The notes: generated by a model not told the origin, from the sequence alone. A stretch of 64,000 bases of DNA from Afipia sp. (GCA_024707075.1 JANQAK010000006.1:372001-436000), one strand, 5' to 3'. Counted from the stretch's first letter, positions 1-9,825 are shown. Numbers and translations are program-made.

Positions 1-2272
1 CCATATCCGTCCGGATTCCGATGGCCTCAAGGTCGGCGGCCATCAGGCCTCGTCGGCATCGCTGGCGACGATCATGTCAGCGCTGTATTTCGGCGTGCTG
101 AAGCCCGAGGATCGCGTGGCGGTGAAGCCGCACGCCAGCCCGGTGTTTCACGCGATCCAGTACTTGCTCGGGCAGCAGACCCGCGACAAGCTGGAGAACT
201 TCCGCGGCTTCAAGGGCGCGCAGTCCTATCCCTCGCGCACCAAGGACATCGACGATGTGGATTTCTCCACCGGCTCGGTCGGCCTCGGCGTGGCGCAGAC
301 GTTGTTCTCGTCGTTGGTGCAGGACTACGTCAAAGCACACGGCTGGATGAAGGACCGGCCGGAAGGCCGCATGATCGCGTTGGTCGGCGACGCCGAACTC
401 GACGAAGGCAATATCTTCGAGGCCCTGCTGGAAGGCTGGAAGCAGGGCCTGCGCAACACCTGGTGGGTGATCGACTATAACCGCCAAAGCCTCGACGCCG
501 TGATCCGCGAAGGCTTGTGGGAAAAGCTCGAGACCATGTTCCGCAATTTCGGCTGGGATGTGGTGATCGTGAAGTACGGCAAGCTGATGCAGGCGGCGTT
601 CGCCGAGCCCGGTGGCGAGGCGTTGCGAAAGTGGATCGATAGCTGCCCGAACCAGATGTATGCGGCACTGTGTTTTCAGGGTGGTGCTGCGTTCCGCAGG
701 CATCTGCTCGACGACATCGGCGATCAGGGCGCGGTGACGAAGCTGATCGAAAAGCGCAGCGACGATGAACTGCTGGCGCTGATGTCGAATCTCGGCGGCC
801 ACGACATGGCGAGCATGCTGGAAGCGTTCGAGACGATCGACCACGATCGTCCGGTGTGCTTCATCGCCTACACCATCAAGGGCGTCGGCCTGCCGTTCCA
901 GGGCCACAAGGACAATCATGCCGGCCTGATGACCGTGGCACAGATGGAAACCTTCCGCGCCGCGCAGAACATCCGTCCCGGCCATGAATGGGACCGGCTG
1001 GAAGGATTGCCGCTCGACCATGCGCGCATTGAGGCGTTTTTGAAGAATGTAATCTTCGCGCGCGATGGCGCGCGGCGGCTGGACGCGCCGAAGGTCGAGG
1101 TTCCCGCGCAGCTTGGCGTGACGCTGACACCGCGCATGGCGACGCAACAGGGCTTCGGCCTGATCCTCAATGAACTCGCGCGTGGCGACACCAGGCTTGC
1201 CGAGCGCATCGTCACCACGTCGCCGGATGTGACGGTGTCGACCAATCTCGGTGCGTGGGTCAATCGGCGCGGCCTGTTCGCACTGGCCGAGAACGCAGAT
1301 CTGTATCGCAAGGAGAAGATCCCATCGACTTTCGCGTGGGATTATTCGCCGAAGGGCCAGCACATGGAGCTCGGCATTGCGGAGATGAATCTGTTCATCA
1401 TGCTGTCGGCGCTCGGCCTGTCGCACTCGATCAACGGCGAACGGCTGCTGCCCGTGGGCACGCTGTATGATCCCTTCATCGAGCGTGGGCTCGATGCGTT
1501 GAATTATGCCTGCTATCAGGACGCGCGTTTCATGGTGGCGGCGACGCCGTCGGGCATCACGCTGGCGCCGGAGGGCGGCGCGCACCAGTCGATCGCCACG
1601 CCGCTGATCGGGATGGCGCAGGATGGATTGACGTCGTTCGAGCCCGCATTCGTGGACGAACTCGCGGTCATTATGCGCTGGGGCTTCGAGCACATGCAGC
1701 GCGACGAGGATGGCGGTTCGGTCTATTTGCGTCTGTCGACGCGGACACTCGATCAGCCGCAGCGTGTGATGACGCCCGAGCTTGCGAGCGACATCGCGGC
1801 GGGAGCCTATTGGCTGCGCAAGCCAGGGCCGAATGCGGAACTGGTGATCGCATACACCGGCGTGGTTGCGCCGGAAGCCATCGAGGCGACAGGCCTGCTG
1901 GGTGAAAGCCGCCGTGACATCGGTTTGCTTGCCATTACTTCGGCCGACCGGCTGCTCGCCGGCTGGACTGCGTCACGCAGACTTCGGCGCAACGGCGGTC
2001 CGCGCGAAACGAGTCACATCGAACGGCTTTTATCGCCGCTGCCGCGCGATTGCGGACTCATTACCGTGATCGATGGTCACCCGGCGACGCTGGCGTGGCT
2101 TGGTAGTGTACAGGGCCACCGCGTTGAGGCGCTGGGCGTTGAGAAATTCGGCCAGACCGGCACCGTAGGCGATCTCTATGCCCACTACGGTCTGGACACC
2201 AACACCATCATCGACGCCGCCGCCAGCCTGACTTTCGGTTCGCCGATCCGGCACCGCAAGACGGCGGTCTGA
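1..2272 (+). CDS. Homodimeric 2-oxoacid (pyruvate-type) dehydrogenase E1 component, 5' truncated
   Basis: The reading frame is open from base 2 to the TGA at 2270-2272, so the true start lies upstream; 756 residues are visible. It resembles AceE/MdeB-type thiamine-diphosphate E1 enzymes, which decarboxylate pyruvate or 2-oxobutyrate and pass the acyl group to an E2 lipoyl protein. The TPP-binding stretch appears as GDAELDEGN followed by a WVIDYN segment. The early motif GGHQASSAS and the later segment GQHMELGIAEMNL fit the transketolase-like fold. No E2 or E3 gene is visible downstream, so the partners must lie upstream or elsewhere. Databases often label such proteins 'transketolase'. The family is secure; the substrate is not. 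Confidence 0.85.
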   Translation, partial: HIRPDSDGLKVGGHQASSASLATIMSALYFGVLKPEDRVAVKPHASPVFHAIQYLLGQQTRDKLENFRGFKGAQSYPSRTKDIDDVDFSTGSVGLGVAQTLFSSLVQDYVKAHGWMKDRPEGRMIALVGDAELDEGNIFEALLEGWKQGLRNTWWVIDYNRQSLDAVIREGLWEKLETMFRNFGWDVVIVKYGKLMQAAFAEPGGEALRKWIDSCPNQMYAALCFQGGAAFRRHLLDDIGDQGAVTKLIEKRSDDELLALMSNLGGHDMASMLEAFETIDHDRPVCFIAYTIKGVGLPFQGHKDNHAGLMTVAQMETFRAAQNIRPGHEWDRLEGLPLDHARIEAFLKNVIFARDGARRLDAPKVEVPAQLGVTLTPRMATQQGFGLILNELARGDTRLAERIVTTSPDVTVSTNLGAWVNRRGLFALAENADLYRKEKIPSTFAWDYSPKGQHMELGIAEMNLFIMLSALGLSHSINGERLLPVGTLYDPFIERGLDALNYACYQDARFMVAATPSGITLAPEGGAHQSIATPLIGMAQDGLTSFEPAFVDELAVIMRWGFEHMQRDEDGGSVYLRLSTRTLDQPQRVMTPELASDIAAGAYWLRKPGPNAELVIAYTGVVAPEAIEATGLLGESRRDIGLLAITSADRLLAGWTASRRLRRNGGPRETSHIERLLSPLPRDCGLITVIDGHPATLAWLGSVQGHRVEALGVEKFGQTGTVGDLYAHYGLDTNTIIDAAASLTFGSPIRHRKTAV

Positions 2273-2332
2273 CCAAAAAGGCAGTCCCCAGCGGTGGCCT
2301 TTGGCAACCGAGTTGACCTCACGCCCGAACAC

Positions 2333-2369
2333 CAGCACCATCGGATTCGATAGCTTATTTCTGGTGCTG
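2333..2369 (+). promoter_or_regulatory. Inverted repeat covering the glpD translation start region
   Basis: The arms CAGCACCA (2333-2340) and TGGTGCTG (2362-2369) are perfect 8-base complements with a 21-base loop. The right arm ends one base before the glpD ATG at 2371. No purine-rich ribosome binding site is visible next to that start. As RNA this hairpin would mask the initiation region; as DNA it could be an operator. Function is inferred only. Confidence 0.35.
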
Positions 2370-2370
2370 A

Positions 2371-3915
2371 ATGACCGATTTCTCCACTGACCTGTCCCAT
2401 GGCGATCTGCCGGGCCGGGTCTTCGACCTCGCAATCATTGGTGGCGGGATCAACGGCTGCGGTATCGCCCGAGATGCCGCGGGTCGCGGCAATTCCGTCT
2501 TTCTCTGTGAAATGAACGATCTGGCCAGCGGCACCTCTTCGTGGTCGAGCAAACTCATTCATGGCGGCCTGCGCTATCTGGAATATTACGAGTTCCGGCT
2601 TGTCCGCGAAGCGCTGATGGAGAGGGAAGTGCTGTGGCAGATTGCACCGCACATCATCCAGCCATTGCGGTTTGTGTTGCCGCATCACGCGGGACTGCGT
2701 CCTGCGTGGCTGCTGCGGCTCGGCCTCTTCATGTACGATTATCTCGGTGGGCGGCGTCTGCTGCCCGCCACGCGCACGGTCGATCTTGCGCGTGACCCGG
2801 TCGGTCAGCCGCTTGCGCCGGGCCGCTTCACCAGGGGATTTGAATATTCGGATTGCTTCGTCGACGACGCCCGGCTTGTGGTTCTCAACGCGCGCGATGC
2901 GGCAGATCGCGGCGCGGTGATCCGTACGAAAACCCGCGCTGTCGAGGCGCGGAGGCTGGACGATTGCTGGCAGGTGATGCTCGAAGACACGATCACCGGT
3001 GCGCAGAGCAGCATCAAGGCGCGGGCGCTGGTGAATGCAGGCGGCCCATGGGTCGAGGACGTTCTGACCCGCCGCGCCGGAATCAACGCCAAGGCCAAGG
3101 TGCGCCTGGTGCAGGGCTCGCATATCGTCGTGCCGCGCCTCTACGATCACGACCATGCCTACACCTTCCAGAACGCCGATGGCCGCGTCGTCTTCGTCAT
3201 TCCGTTCCAGAATGACTTCACCCTGATCGGGACGACTGATCGCGACTACGACGGCGATCCTTCCAAGGTGAAAGCCTCGGCGGAGGAGATTGCCTATCTC
3301 TGCCGGTCGGTGAACGACTATCTCGCCAAGCCTGTGAATCCGGAAGACGTCGTGTGGGCCTATGCCGGTGTGCGTCCGCTGTATGATGACGGCGCGAGTG
3401 AAGCGAAGGCAGCGACACGCGATTATGTCTTCGAATTCGATGCGCCGGGCGGGCTGCCACTGCTGTCGATCTTCGGCGGCAAGATTACGACCTATCGCCG
3501 CCTGTCCGAGGAAGCGCTGGAACGATTGGAAAAACATCTGCCGGGCAAGGCGAAGCCTGCGGGTTGGACCGGGAACACGCCATTGCCCGGCGGCGATCTC
3601 GATGTTTCGGCGATCCCGGCGCTGGCGGACGAACTGATCCGCGATCATTCGTTCCTGTCGCGCGTCCTCGCGCTCCGCCTCGCGCACGCCTACGGGACGC
3701 GCGCCCGCAAAGTTCTCGACAACGCAGCATCCGCCACCGATCTCGGACAGTTGTTCGGCGACACGCTGACCGAACGCGAAGTCCGCTATCTCATCGCGCA
3801 CGAGTTTGCGCGCAACGCCGAGGACATTGTCTGGCGGCGGTCCAAGCTCGGTCTGCGCCTGTCGGCCGATGAAGTGAAGGCGCTCGACGACTGGATCGCC
3901 ACGCATCGCGGTTGA
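2371..3915 (+). CDS. glpD: Glycerol-3-phosphate dehydrogenase, FAD-dependent
   Basis: The 514-residue product matches aerobic GlpD in length and motifs. It oxidises sn-glycerol 3-phosphate to dihydroxyacetone phosphate at the inner membrane and reduces quinone. The N-terminal dinucleotide motif GGGINGCG is at residues 24-31. Next come the GlpD-typical SGTSSWSSKLIHGGLRYLE region (around 52-71), a FAD-domain GTTDRDYDG block, and the C-terminal DAO_C helical domain. It stands alone: no glpK, glpF or glpR is adjacent. The gene starts 98 bases after the E1 gene. The ATG at 2371 lacks a clear Shine-Dalgarno and abuts an inverted repeat. Confidence 0.95.
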   Translation: MTDFSTDLSHGDLPGRVFDLAIIGGGINGCGIARDAAGRGNSVFLCEMNDLASGTSSWSSKLIHGGLRYLEYYEFRLVREALMEREVLWQIAPHIIQPLRFVLPHHAGLRPAWLLRLGLFMYDYLGGRRLLPATRTVDLARDPVGQPLAPGRFTRGFEYSDCFVDDARLVVLNARDAADRGAVIRTKTRAVEARRLDDCWQVMLEDTITGAQSSIKARALVNAGGPWVEDVLTRRAGINAKAKVRLVQGSHIVVPRLYDHDHAYTFQNADGRVVFVIPFQNDFTLIGTTDRDYDGDPSKVKASAEEIAYLCRSVNDYLAKPVNPEDVVWAYAGVRPLYDDGASEAKAATRDYVFEFDAPGGLPLLSIFGGKITTYRRLSEEALERLEKHLPGKAKPAGWTGNTPLPGGDLDVSAIPALADELIRDHSFLSRVLALRLAHAYGTRARKVLDNAASATDLGQLFGDTLTEREVRYLIAHEFARNAEDIVWRRSKLGLRLSADEVKALDDWIATHRG

Positions 3916-4113
3916 GGCAAGACCAGCACAACCGCGCGGCAAGACATCGCACTTCTCTGTTCCGTGCGCCGGTAATCCTGAAATGAACCGTTGAACGCCT
4001 CTCGTTGCAGCGCAACCGATTTGCGTGTTGTTGACACGCCGTCATTGTTTGAGGTCTGATTGTCCGGACAAGAACACAAAAACGCATAGCTAATCGACAC
4101 AAGAACTGACCAG

Positions 4114-4169
4114 GGCGATCGATAGGATCGCGACGTGACCTAAGGCGATCGACAGAATCGCGGCACGTG
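4114..4169 (+). repeat. Imperfect direct repeat upstream of the first liv operon
   Basis: Two near-identical copies of about 24-26 bases, GGCGATCGATAGGATCGCGA... at 4114-4137 and GGCGATCGACAGAATCGCGG... at 4144-4169, each ending in ACGTG, lie 17 bases before the livH start. Each copy has internal dyad character (GCGATC...GATCGC). The rest of the gap from 3916 shows no gene. A regulator site or 5' UTR structure for the operon is possible, but the sequence does not decide. Confidence 0.4.
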
Positions 4170-4186
4170 GGGGAGGGATACCCGGA

Positions 4187-5062
4187 ATGCTGGACTTCGT
4201 TCAGCAGTTGGTGAGCGGCATTGCGCTCGGCTGTGTTTATGGCCTGATCGCTCTTGGCTTCGTCCTTGTCTACAAGGCCACCGAGGTCGTCAACTTCGCG
4301 CAGGGCGACTTGATGATGCTCGGCGGTTTCTTCGCCTTCACCTTCATCAGCCTGCTCGGCTTCAACTACTGGCTCGGCTTCATTGCCGCCGTTGGCGCAA
4401 TGGCTCTGTTCGGTATGCTGGCCGAACGCCTCGTGGTGCGGCCGATTCTCGGCTATCCGCAATTCTCCATCATCATGGCCACGATCGGCCTCGGCTTCTT
4501 CCTGCGCTCCGTGGCGGGCATGATCTGGGGCACCGACGATCTCAAGATTGAGACGCCGTTCAGCCAGGGCGTGCTGCGGCTCGGCAGCCTCGTGCTGGCC
4601 TACGATAAGCTGTCGGTGATTGCCGCGACCATCATTCTGTGCGGCGTGCTGTATTTGTTTTTCAACAGGACGAGGCTTGGCACCGCGATGCGCGCCAGCT
4701 CCGAGAACATGCTCGCGGCCTATTACATGGGTATCCCGGTCAAGCGCGTGGTGTCGATCGTCTGGGCGATCAGTGCTGCGGTCGCGACCTGCGCCGGCGT
4801 GCTGCTCGCGCCGATCACGTTCATTCATTCCAATGTCGGCCTCGTGCTCGGGCTGAAAGCGTTCCCGGCCGCCGTGCTGGGTGGATTCGGGTCGATCCCC
4901 GGCGCGGTGGTCGGCGGCGTGCTGATCGGCGTGATCGAAAGCATGGCGGGCTTCTACCTGCCGCAGGGATGGAAGGACGTCGCCCCCTATATCGTGCTGC
5001 TTGCGGTCCTGCTGCTGAAACCTGAGGGAATCTTCGGGCTTCACATGCGGAAGAAAGTCTGA
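4187..5062 (+). CDS. livH: Branched-chain amino acid-type ABC transporter permease (LivH)
   Basis: This 291-residue polytopic membrane protein belongs to the LivH family, one of two inner-membrane subunits of a HAAT importer. The LivH signature region VNFAQGDLMMLGG sits after the first membrane segments (around residues 34-46), and hydrophobic helices span the length. It opens a plus-strand operon livH-livM-livG-livF-acs-livK. The start at 4187 follows a GGGAGGG ribosome binding site at about 4170-4176. The linked acyl-CoA synthetase suggests that the ligand is a carboxylic or aromatic acid rather than leucine, which is an inference from context. Confidence 0.9.
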   Translation: MLDFVQQLVSGIALGCVYGLIALGFVLVYKATEVVNFAQGDLMMLGGFFAFTFISLLGFNYWLGFIAAVGAMALFGMLAERLVVRPILGYPQFSIIMATIGLGFFLRSVAGMIWGTDDLKIETPFSQGVLRLGSLVLAYDKLSVIAATIILCGVLYLFFNRTRLGTAMRASSENMLAAYYMGIPVKRVVSIVWAISAAVATCAGVLLAPITFIHSNVGLVLGLKAFPAAVLGGFGSIPGAVVGGVLIGVIESMAGFYLPQGWKDVAPYIVLLAVLLLKPEGIFGLHMRKKV

Positions 5063-5071
5063 GGGGCGCGG

Positions 5072-6223
5072 ATGCGGTTTCTGTTCAAGACGGACTACAA
5101 CGACGACATCCGCCTGATCCCGCACAGCGGTTACATTTGGTCCTACGGCGCGCTGCTGGCGCTGCTCGTGATCGCGCCGTTCGTGCTGAGCAGCTACATC
5201 ATGAGCCAGCTCGTGTTCGTCTGCATCTACGCCACCGTCGGCGTCGGGCTGATGATCCTGACCGGCTTCACCGGGCAGGCCTCGCTGGGACACGCGGCGT
5301 TTCTCGCCATCGGCGCATACACGACGGCCTATCTGCAACAGCTTGGCGTGCCGTTTCCGGTCTATTTCCTCGCGGCCGGCATCCTGACCGGCATCATCGG
5401 CGCCATGGTTGGATTCCCGGCGCTGCGGTTGCAGGGTATCTATCTGGTCATCGCCACCATCTCGTTCGCGCTGATCGTGGAAGAAATCCTGGCGCGCTGG
5501 GAACACGTCACCAACGGCAACGAGGGCATGCGGGTCCGCGCGATCCAGTTGTTCGGCGACAGCGTGCCGCGCGACAGCCCCGCCTTTTATTTCATCTGTC
5601 TCGGCCTGCTGATCTTGGTCATCCTCGGCACGCTCAATCTGATGCGCTCGCCGACCGGCCGCGCCTTCGTCGCCATCCGCGACAGCGAGACGGCGGCGAA
5701 GAGCATGGGCATCAATGTCTCGCTCTACAAGGTGAAGTCGTTCGCGCTAAGCGCGGCCATCACCGGGCTGGCGGGCTGTCTGTTCGCGCACAAGCTGAGC
5801 TTCATCAGCCCGGAGATGTTCACGCTTCAACTCTCCATCGAGTTCATCATGGTCATTATCATCGGCGGTGTGCTGAGTTTGCACGGCGCGGTGCTGGGCG
5901 CGATTTTCATCGTGATGGTCGATCCGTTCCTGACCTTCCTGAAGGACGATATTCCGGGCGTTGTCGCGAGCCTCGCCGCAGCGTTCGGCGCAGGGGCCGA
6001 GCAGGCGGCCCATATCCAGAAGAATGTCGCTGCGATGGCCTCCGCAAACGGCCTGAAGGGCGCGATCTACGGCCTGCTTATTATGCTGTTCATCCTGTTC
6101 GAGCCTTACGGGATCTACGGCCGCTGGCTGAAGATCAAGCTCTTCTTTCAGATGTTTCCGCTCTACAAGCGCGCGACCTTCAAGCGGCAGAAGATCTACG
6201 TCAAATCGGAGCGGAACCGATGA
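5072..6223 (+). CDS. livM: Branched-chain amino acid-type ABC transporter permease (LivM)
   Basis: The second permease of the importer is 383 residues and hydrophobic. It carries the LivM hallmark LTGFTGQASLGHAAFLAIGA near residues 65-84 and the EAA-like cytoplasmic segment around AIRDSETAAKSMGINV. It begins 9 bases after livH, and its TGA overlaps the livG ATG (ATGA at 6220-6223), so translation is probably coupled. A long region between the last helices (residues about 290-330) is somewhat extended relative to E. coli LivM and includes an Ala-rich stretch. Confidence 0.9.
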   Translation: MRFLFKTDYNDDIRLIPHSGYIWSYGALLALLVIAPFVLSSYIMSQLVFVCIYATVGVGLMILTGFTGQASLGHAAFLAIGAYTTAYLQQLGVPFPVYFLAAGILTGIIGAMVGFPALRLQGIYLVIATISFALIVEEILARWEHVTNGNEGMRVRAIQLFGDSVPRDSPAFYFICLGLLILVILGTLNLMRSPTGRAFVAIRDSETAAKSMGINVSLYKVKSFALSAAITGLAGCLFAHKLSFISPEMFTLQLSIEFIMVIIIGGVLSLHGAVLGAIFIVMVDPFLTFLKDDIPGVVASLAAAFGAGAEQAAHIQKNVAAMASANGLKGAIYGLLIMLFILFEPYGIYGRWLKIKLFFQMFPLYKRATFKRQKIYVKSERNR

Positions 6224-6978
6224 GCTGCTTCCGTGCCGAAAATCTCTCGCTTCATTTCGGCGGCCTGAAGGCGGTGGATTCCGTCAGCTTTGCAGTGGAG
6301 AAGGGCGAAATCCTCTCCATCATCGGTCCGAACGGGGCGGGCAAAAGCTCGATCTTCAACCTGATCTCGCGGCTCTATAATCCGACTTCGGGGCGGCTTT
6401 ACTTCGAGGATCAGGACATCACCGAGGAGCCAGCCTACGGCATCGCCAAGCTCGGTATCGCGCGGACATTCCAGAACATCGAACTGTTCGAGAACGCCAC
6501 GGTTCTGAGCAACCTGCTGGTCGGGCGGCACCGGCACTGCACAACGAGCTTGTGGGAAGACCTGCTGTTCCTGCCCAATGTGCGCCGCGACGAAAAAGCG
6601 CATCGCCGCCGCGTCGAGCAGGTCATCGATTTCCTTGACCTCGCCGCCCATCGGGACAAGCTCATCTCGGGATTGCCCTATGGCGTGCGCAAAGTGATCG
6701 AACTGGCGCGCGCGCTGTGCACCGAGCCGAAGCTGATCCTGCTGGATGAGCCGTCGTCGGGCCTGAATGTGGAGGAGACCGACGACATGTCGTTCTGGAT
6801 CCGCGATATGAAGACCGAGCTGGGCATCACCGTGTTGATGGTCGAGCACGACATGACGCTGGTCAATCGTGTCTCGGATCGGGTGATCGCGCTGAACTAC
6901 GGCCGCGTGCTGGCGATGGGCGCGCCCGCCGAGGTGCAGGCCCATCCCGATGTCGTCGCCGCCTATATCGGCGCATGA
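6220..6978 (+). CDS. livG: ABC transporter ATP-binding protein (LivG)
   Basis: The 252-residue nucleotide-binding subunit has Walker [10 protein letters not shown] at 36-44, a Walker [13 protein letters not shown], and the D/H-loop segment VLMVEHDM. The signature is the LivG-type [15 protein letters not shown] rather than LSGGQ. The ATG at 6220 was chosen because it overlaps the livM stop by four bases and begins the conserved N-terminus; an open frame continues upstream inside livM but is a shadow. It hydrolyses ATP together with LivF for import. Confidence 0.9.
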   Translation: MSCFRAENLSLHFGGLKAVDSVSFAVEKGEILSIIGPNGAGKSSIFNLISRLYNPTSGRLYFEDQDITEEPAYGIAKLGIARTFQNIELFENATVLSNLLVGRHRHCTTSLWEDLLFLPNVRRDEKAHRRRVEQVIDFLDLAAHRDKLISGLPYGVRKVIELARALCTEPKLILLDEPSSGLNVEETDDMSFWIRDMKTELGITVLMVEHDMTLVNRVSDRVIALNYGRVLAMGAPAEVQAHPDVVAAYIGA

Positions 6979-6988
6979 GGACGATGTC

Positions 6989-7768
6989 ATGAGCAGCGCC
7001 GACATCATTCTCAGGCTCAGCAACATCGAAAGCTATTATGGGCCGATCATGGCCATTCGCGGCATCAGTCTCGAAGTGCCGCGCGGCAAGATCGTCACCC
7101 TGCTCGGAGCCAATGGCGCGGGCAAGACGACGGTGCTCAAGACCATCTCCGGCATTCTCGATCCGCAGAAAGGCTCCATCGAATTTCAGGGCCAGCCGAT
7201 CCAGCGCATGGAGGCGGACAGGATCGTGCGCCTCGGCCTCAGCCATGTGCCCGAAGGCCGCGAGGTGTTTCCGTTCCTCAGCGTGCGCGAGAACCTGATG
7301 ATGGGCGCTTACCCGCGCAAGGATCGCGACGCGGTCGCCGGCGATCTGGAACGGGTCTACGGCTATTTCCCGCGGCTGCGCGAGCGCGTCGATCAGCCGG
7401 CCGGTCAACTGTCCGGCGGCGAGCAGCAGATGCTGGCTATTGGCCGCGCGCTGATGAATCGTCCGGCGCTGTTGCTGCTCGACGAGCCGTCGCTCGGCCT
7501 GTCGCCCATTCTGGTGAAGGAGATCTTCACCATCATCAAGCGCGTCAACGAGGAGCAGGGCATGTCGATCCTGCTGGTCGAGCAGAACGCCAAGGTCGCG
7601 CTGGAGACCGCACATTATGGCTATGTGCTGGAGATCGGGCGCGTGGTGATGAACGACACCTGTGAGCGGTTGATGATGTCGCAGGACATTCAGGAGTTCT
7701 ACCTCGGCGCCAAGGAAGACGGCGCGCGGGGCGAACGGCGCTGGAAGAAGAAAAAGACGTGGAGATAG
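6989..7768 (+). CDS. livF: ABC transporter ATP-binding protein (LivF)
   Basis: This is a second ATPase subunit of 259 residues. Walker A GANGAGKTT is at 40-48, the signature is LSGGEQQMLAIGRAL, Walker B is LLLLDEPSLGLSP, and the H-loop region is ILLVEQNA, all typical of LivF. The ATG at 6989 follows a GAGG at 6977-6980; an upstream in-frame ATG at 6950 lies inside livG and is less likely. The C-terminus is basic (RRWKKKKTWR). Ten bases separate it from livG. Confidence 0.88.
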   Translation: MSSADIILRLSNIESYYGPIMAIRGISLEVPRGKIVTLLGANGAGKTTVLKTISGILDPQKGSIEFQGQPIQRMEADRIVRLGLSHVPEGREVFPFLSVRENLMMGAYPRKDRDAVAGDLERVYGYFPRLRERVDQPAGQLSGGEQQMLAIGRALMNRPALLLLDEPSLGLSPILVKEIFTIIKRVNEEQGMSILLVEQNAKVALETAHYGYVLEIGRVVMNDTCERLMMSQDIQEFYLGAKEDGARGERRWKKKKTWR

Positions 7769-7867
7769 AGGCGCGGCGAAAAAAGCCCGGCGACAAGATC
7801 GGGCGGCAAACGCAGGAGAAATCGGCGCTGCATCGACTTGTATGCGGCAGAAGACAGGGAGCGAGCC

Positions 7868-9706
7868 ATGGCGAGACCCGCAGTGATGACCGTCGCGGAC
7901 ACGATCGCGAAGAGCTTTCTGCTCGCAGTGGAAACGCGTGGCGACAGGCCGGCGATTCGCGAAAAGCATCTCGGCGTCTGGCAGTCGACAAGCTGGCGCG
8001 AGTGGCAGCAAAAGGCGAAGGAGATCGCTTATGCACTCGATGCCGTCGGCTTCCGGCCCGGCGATGTTGCCTCCATCGTCGCCAATGCGACACCCGAATG
8101 GGTCTATGCCGACATGGGCGTGCTGTGCGCGGGCGGCGTGTCGTCCGGCATCTACCCGACCGACTCCCCGAACCAGGTCGAGTATCTGGTCAACGATTCC
8201 CGATCCAAAGTGATCTTCGTCGAGGATGACGAACAGCTCGACAAGGTTCTGTCCTGCCGTGCGAAGTGTCCGGTGATCGAGAAGATCGTCGTATTCGACA
8301 TGGAAGGCCTGAGCGGCTTCAGCGACCCGATGGTGATGTCGCTCGACGAGTTCATGGCGCTCGGCCGCAATCACATGCAGGGTCGTGACGCGCTCTGGAA
8401 CGCGATGATCGAAAGCCGCGGGCCGAACGATCTCGCCATTCTGGTCTATACCTCGGGAACAACCGGACCGCCGAAGGGCGCGATGCATTCCAACCGCAGC
8501 GTCACCTACCAGATGCGCTATGCCGATTATCTATTGGCGCCGACGGATCATGAGGAGCGGCTGGTGTTCCTGCCGCTGTGTCACGTCGCAGAACGGATCG
8601 GCGGCTATTATCTTTCCGTCGCCGTGGGCTCGGTGATGAATTTCGCCGAAAGTCCGGAAACCGTGCCGGACAATCTGCGCGAGGTGCAGCCGACGGCGTT
8701 TCTCGCCGTGCCGCGCATCTGGGAGAAATTCTATTCCGCCATCACCATTGCGCTGAAGGATGCGACGCCGTTCCAGCAATGGATGTATCGCCAAGCGATC
8801 AACATAGGTCAGCGCCTGACCGACTACAGGCTGGAGGGGCGGCCCGCGCCGCTGTCGCTGCGGCTCGCGGGCAGGGCGGCCTACTGGCTGGTGTTTCGCA
8901 ATATCCGCCGCATGCTGGGGCTGGATCGCGTGCGGATCGCATTCACCGGTGCCGCGCCGATCTCGCCGGACCTGATCCGCTGGTATCTCGCACTCGGTCT
9001 CGACATGCGCGAGGTCTATGGCCAGACCGAGAATTGCGGCGTGGCGACGCTGATGCCGAACGATCGCATCAAGCTCGGCTCGGTCGGCAAGGCCGCGCCG
9101 TGGGGCGAGGTTAAGATCTGTCCGCGAGGCGAGATTCTGGTGAAGGGCGATTATCTTTTCATGGGCTACCTGAACCAACCGGAGAAAACCGCGGAGACCA
9201 TCGACCAGCACGGCTGGCTGCACACCGGCGACGTCGGCACCATCGACAACGAGGGCTTCGTCAAGATCACCGACCGGATGAAGGACATCATCATTACCTC
9301 CGGCGGCAAGAATATCACGCCATCGGAAATCGAGAACCAGCTCAAGTTCTCGCCTTACATCTCGGACGCGGTGGTGATCGGCGACAAGCGGCCTTATCTG
9401 ACGTGCCTCGTGATGATCGATCATGAGAACGTCGAGAAGTTCGCGCAGGACTACGACATTCCGTTCACCAACTATGCCAGCCTGTGCCGTGCGCCGGAAA
9501 TTCAGGATCTGATCCGGCGCGAGATCGAGACGGTGAATGCGAATTTCGCCCGCGTCGAAACGATCAAGAAGTTCCACCTGATCGAGCGGCAACTGACACC
9601 GGAAGACGAGGAACTGACCCCGACCATGAAACTGAAGCGCAGTTTCGTGAACAAGTCCTACGCAGCCGAAATCGATGCAATGTACCGGGCGGGCGCCATG
9701 GCGTAA
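7868..9706 (+). CDS. Long-chain-type acyl-CoA synthetase (AMP-forming)
   Basis: The 612-residue product belongs to the ANL superfamily, FadD15/long-chain ligase type. It activates a carboxylic acid to its CoA thioester through an acyl-adenylate. The P-loop YTSGTTGPPKGAMHSN is at about 194-209. The A5 motif appears as VYGQTENCGVAT, the A7 motif as WLHTGDVG, and the hinge as ITDRMKDIIITSGGKNI. The ATG at 7868 is preceded by AGGGA at 7856-7860; an earlier in-frame ATG at 7838 lacks a site. It lies between livF and livK of the same operon, so it most likely activates the imported acid. Confidence 0.88.
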   Translation: MARPAVMTVADTIAKSFLLAVETRGDRPAIREKHLGVWQSTSWREWQQKAKEIAYALDAVGFRPGDVASIVANATPEWVYADMGVLCAGGVSSGIYPTDSPNQVEYLVNDSRSKVIFVEDDEQLDKVLSCRAKCPVIEKIVVFDMEGLSGFSDPMVMSLDEFMALGRNHMQGRDALWNAMIESRGPNDLAILVYTSGTTGPPKGAMHSNRSVTYQMRYADYLLAPTDHEERLVFLPLCHVAERIGGYYLSVAVGSVMNFAESPETVPDNLREVQPTAFLAVPRIWEKFYSAITIALKDATPFQQWMYRQAINIGQRLTDYRLEGRPAPLSLRLAGRAAYWLVFRNIRRMLGLDRVRIAFTGAAPISPDLIRWYLALGLDMREVYGQTENCGVATLMPNDRIKLGSVGKAAPWGEVKICPRGEILVKGDYLFMGYLNQPEKTAETIDQHGWLHTGDVGTIDNEGFVKITDRMKDIIITSGGKNITPSEIENQLKFSPYISDAVVIGDKRPYLTCLVMIDHENVEKFAQDYDIPFTNYASLCRAPEIQDLIRREIETVNANFARVETIKKFHLIERQLTPEDEELTPTMKLKRSFVNKSYAAEIDAMYRAGAMA

Positions 9707-9825
9707 GCTCGCGACCCTATTGCGTCACAAGAAGCGCATTCCGCGGTCCGCAAGGGCCGCTCAGCGGCGAAAGGATACAAGGCCCCGGCCTTCGCTGAAA
9801 ATGGGCCAACAGAGAGGAGACCGCT

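Noticed and set aside
77-1693. Long open frame of 538 codons antisense to the E1 gene
   Set aside because: High-GC third positions create long antisense frames; its Arg/His/Gln-rich product has no family resemblance and the plus strand is clearly coding. Similar antisense frames at 2185-3942, 3791-5506, 6863-8488 and elsewhere were dropped for the same reason.
5137-6219. In-frame upstream extension of livG across livM
   Set aside because: It is an open shadow frame inside livM. The conserved LivG N-terminus starts at 6220 in a normal ATGA overlap.
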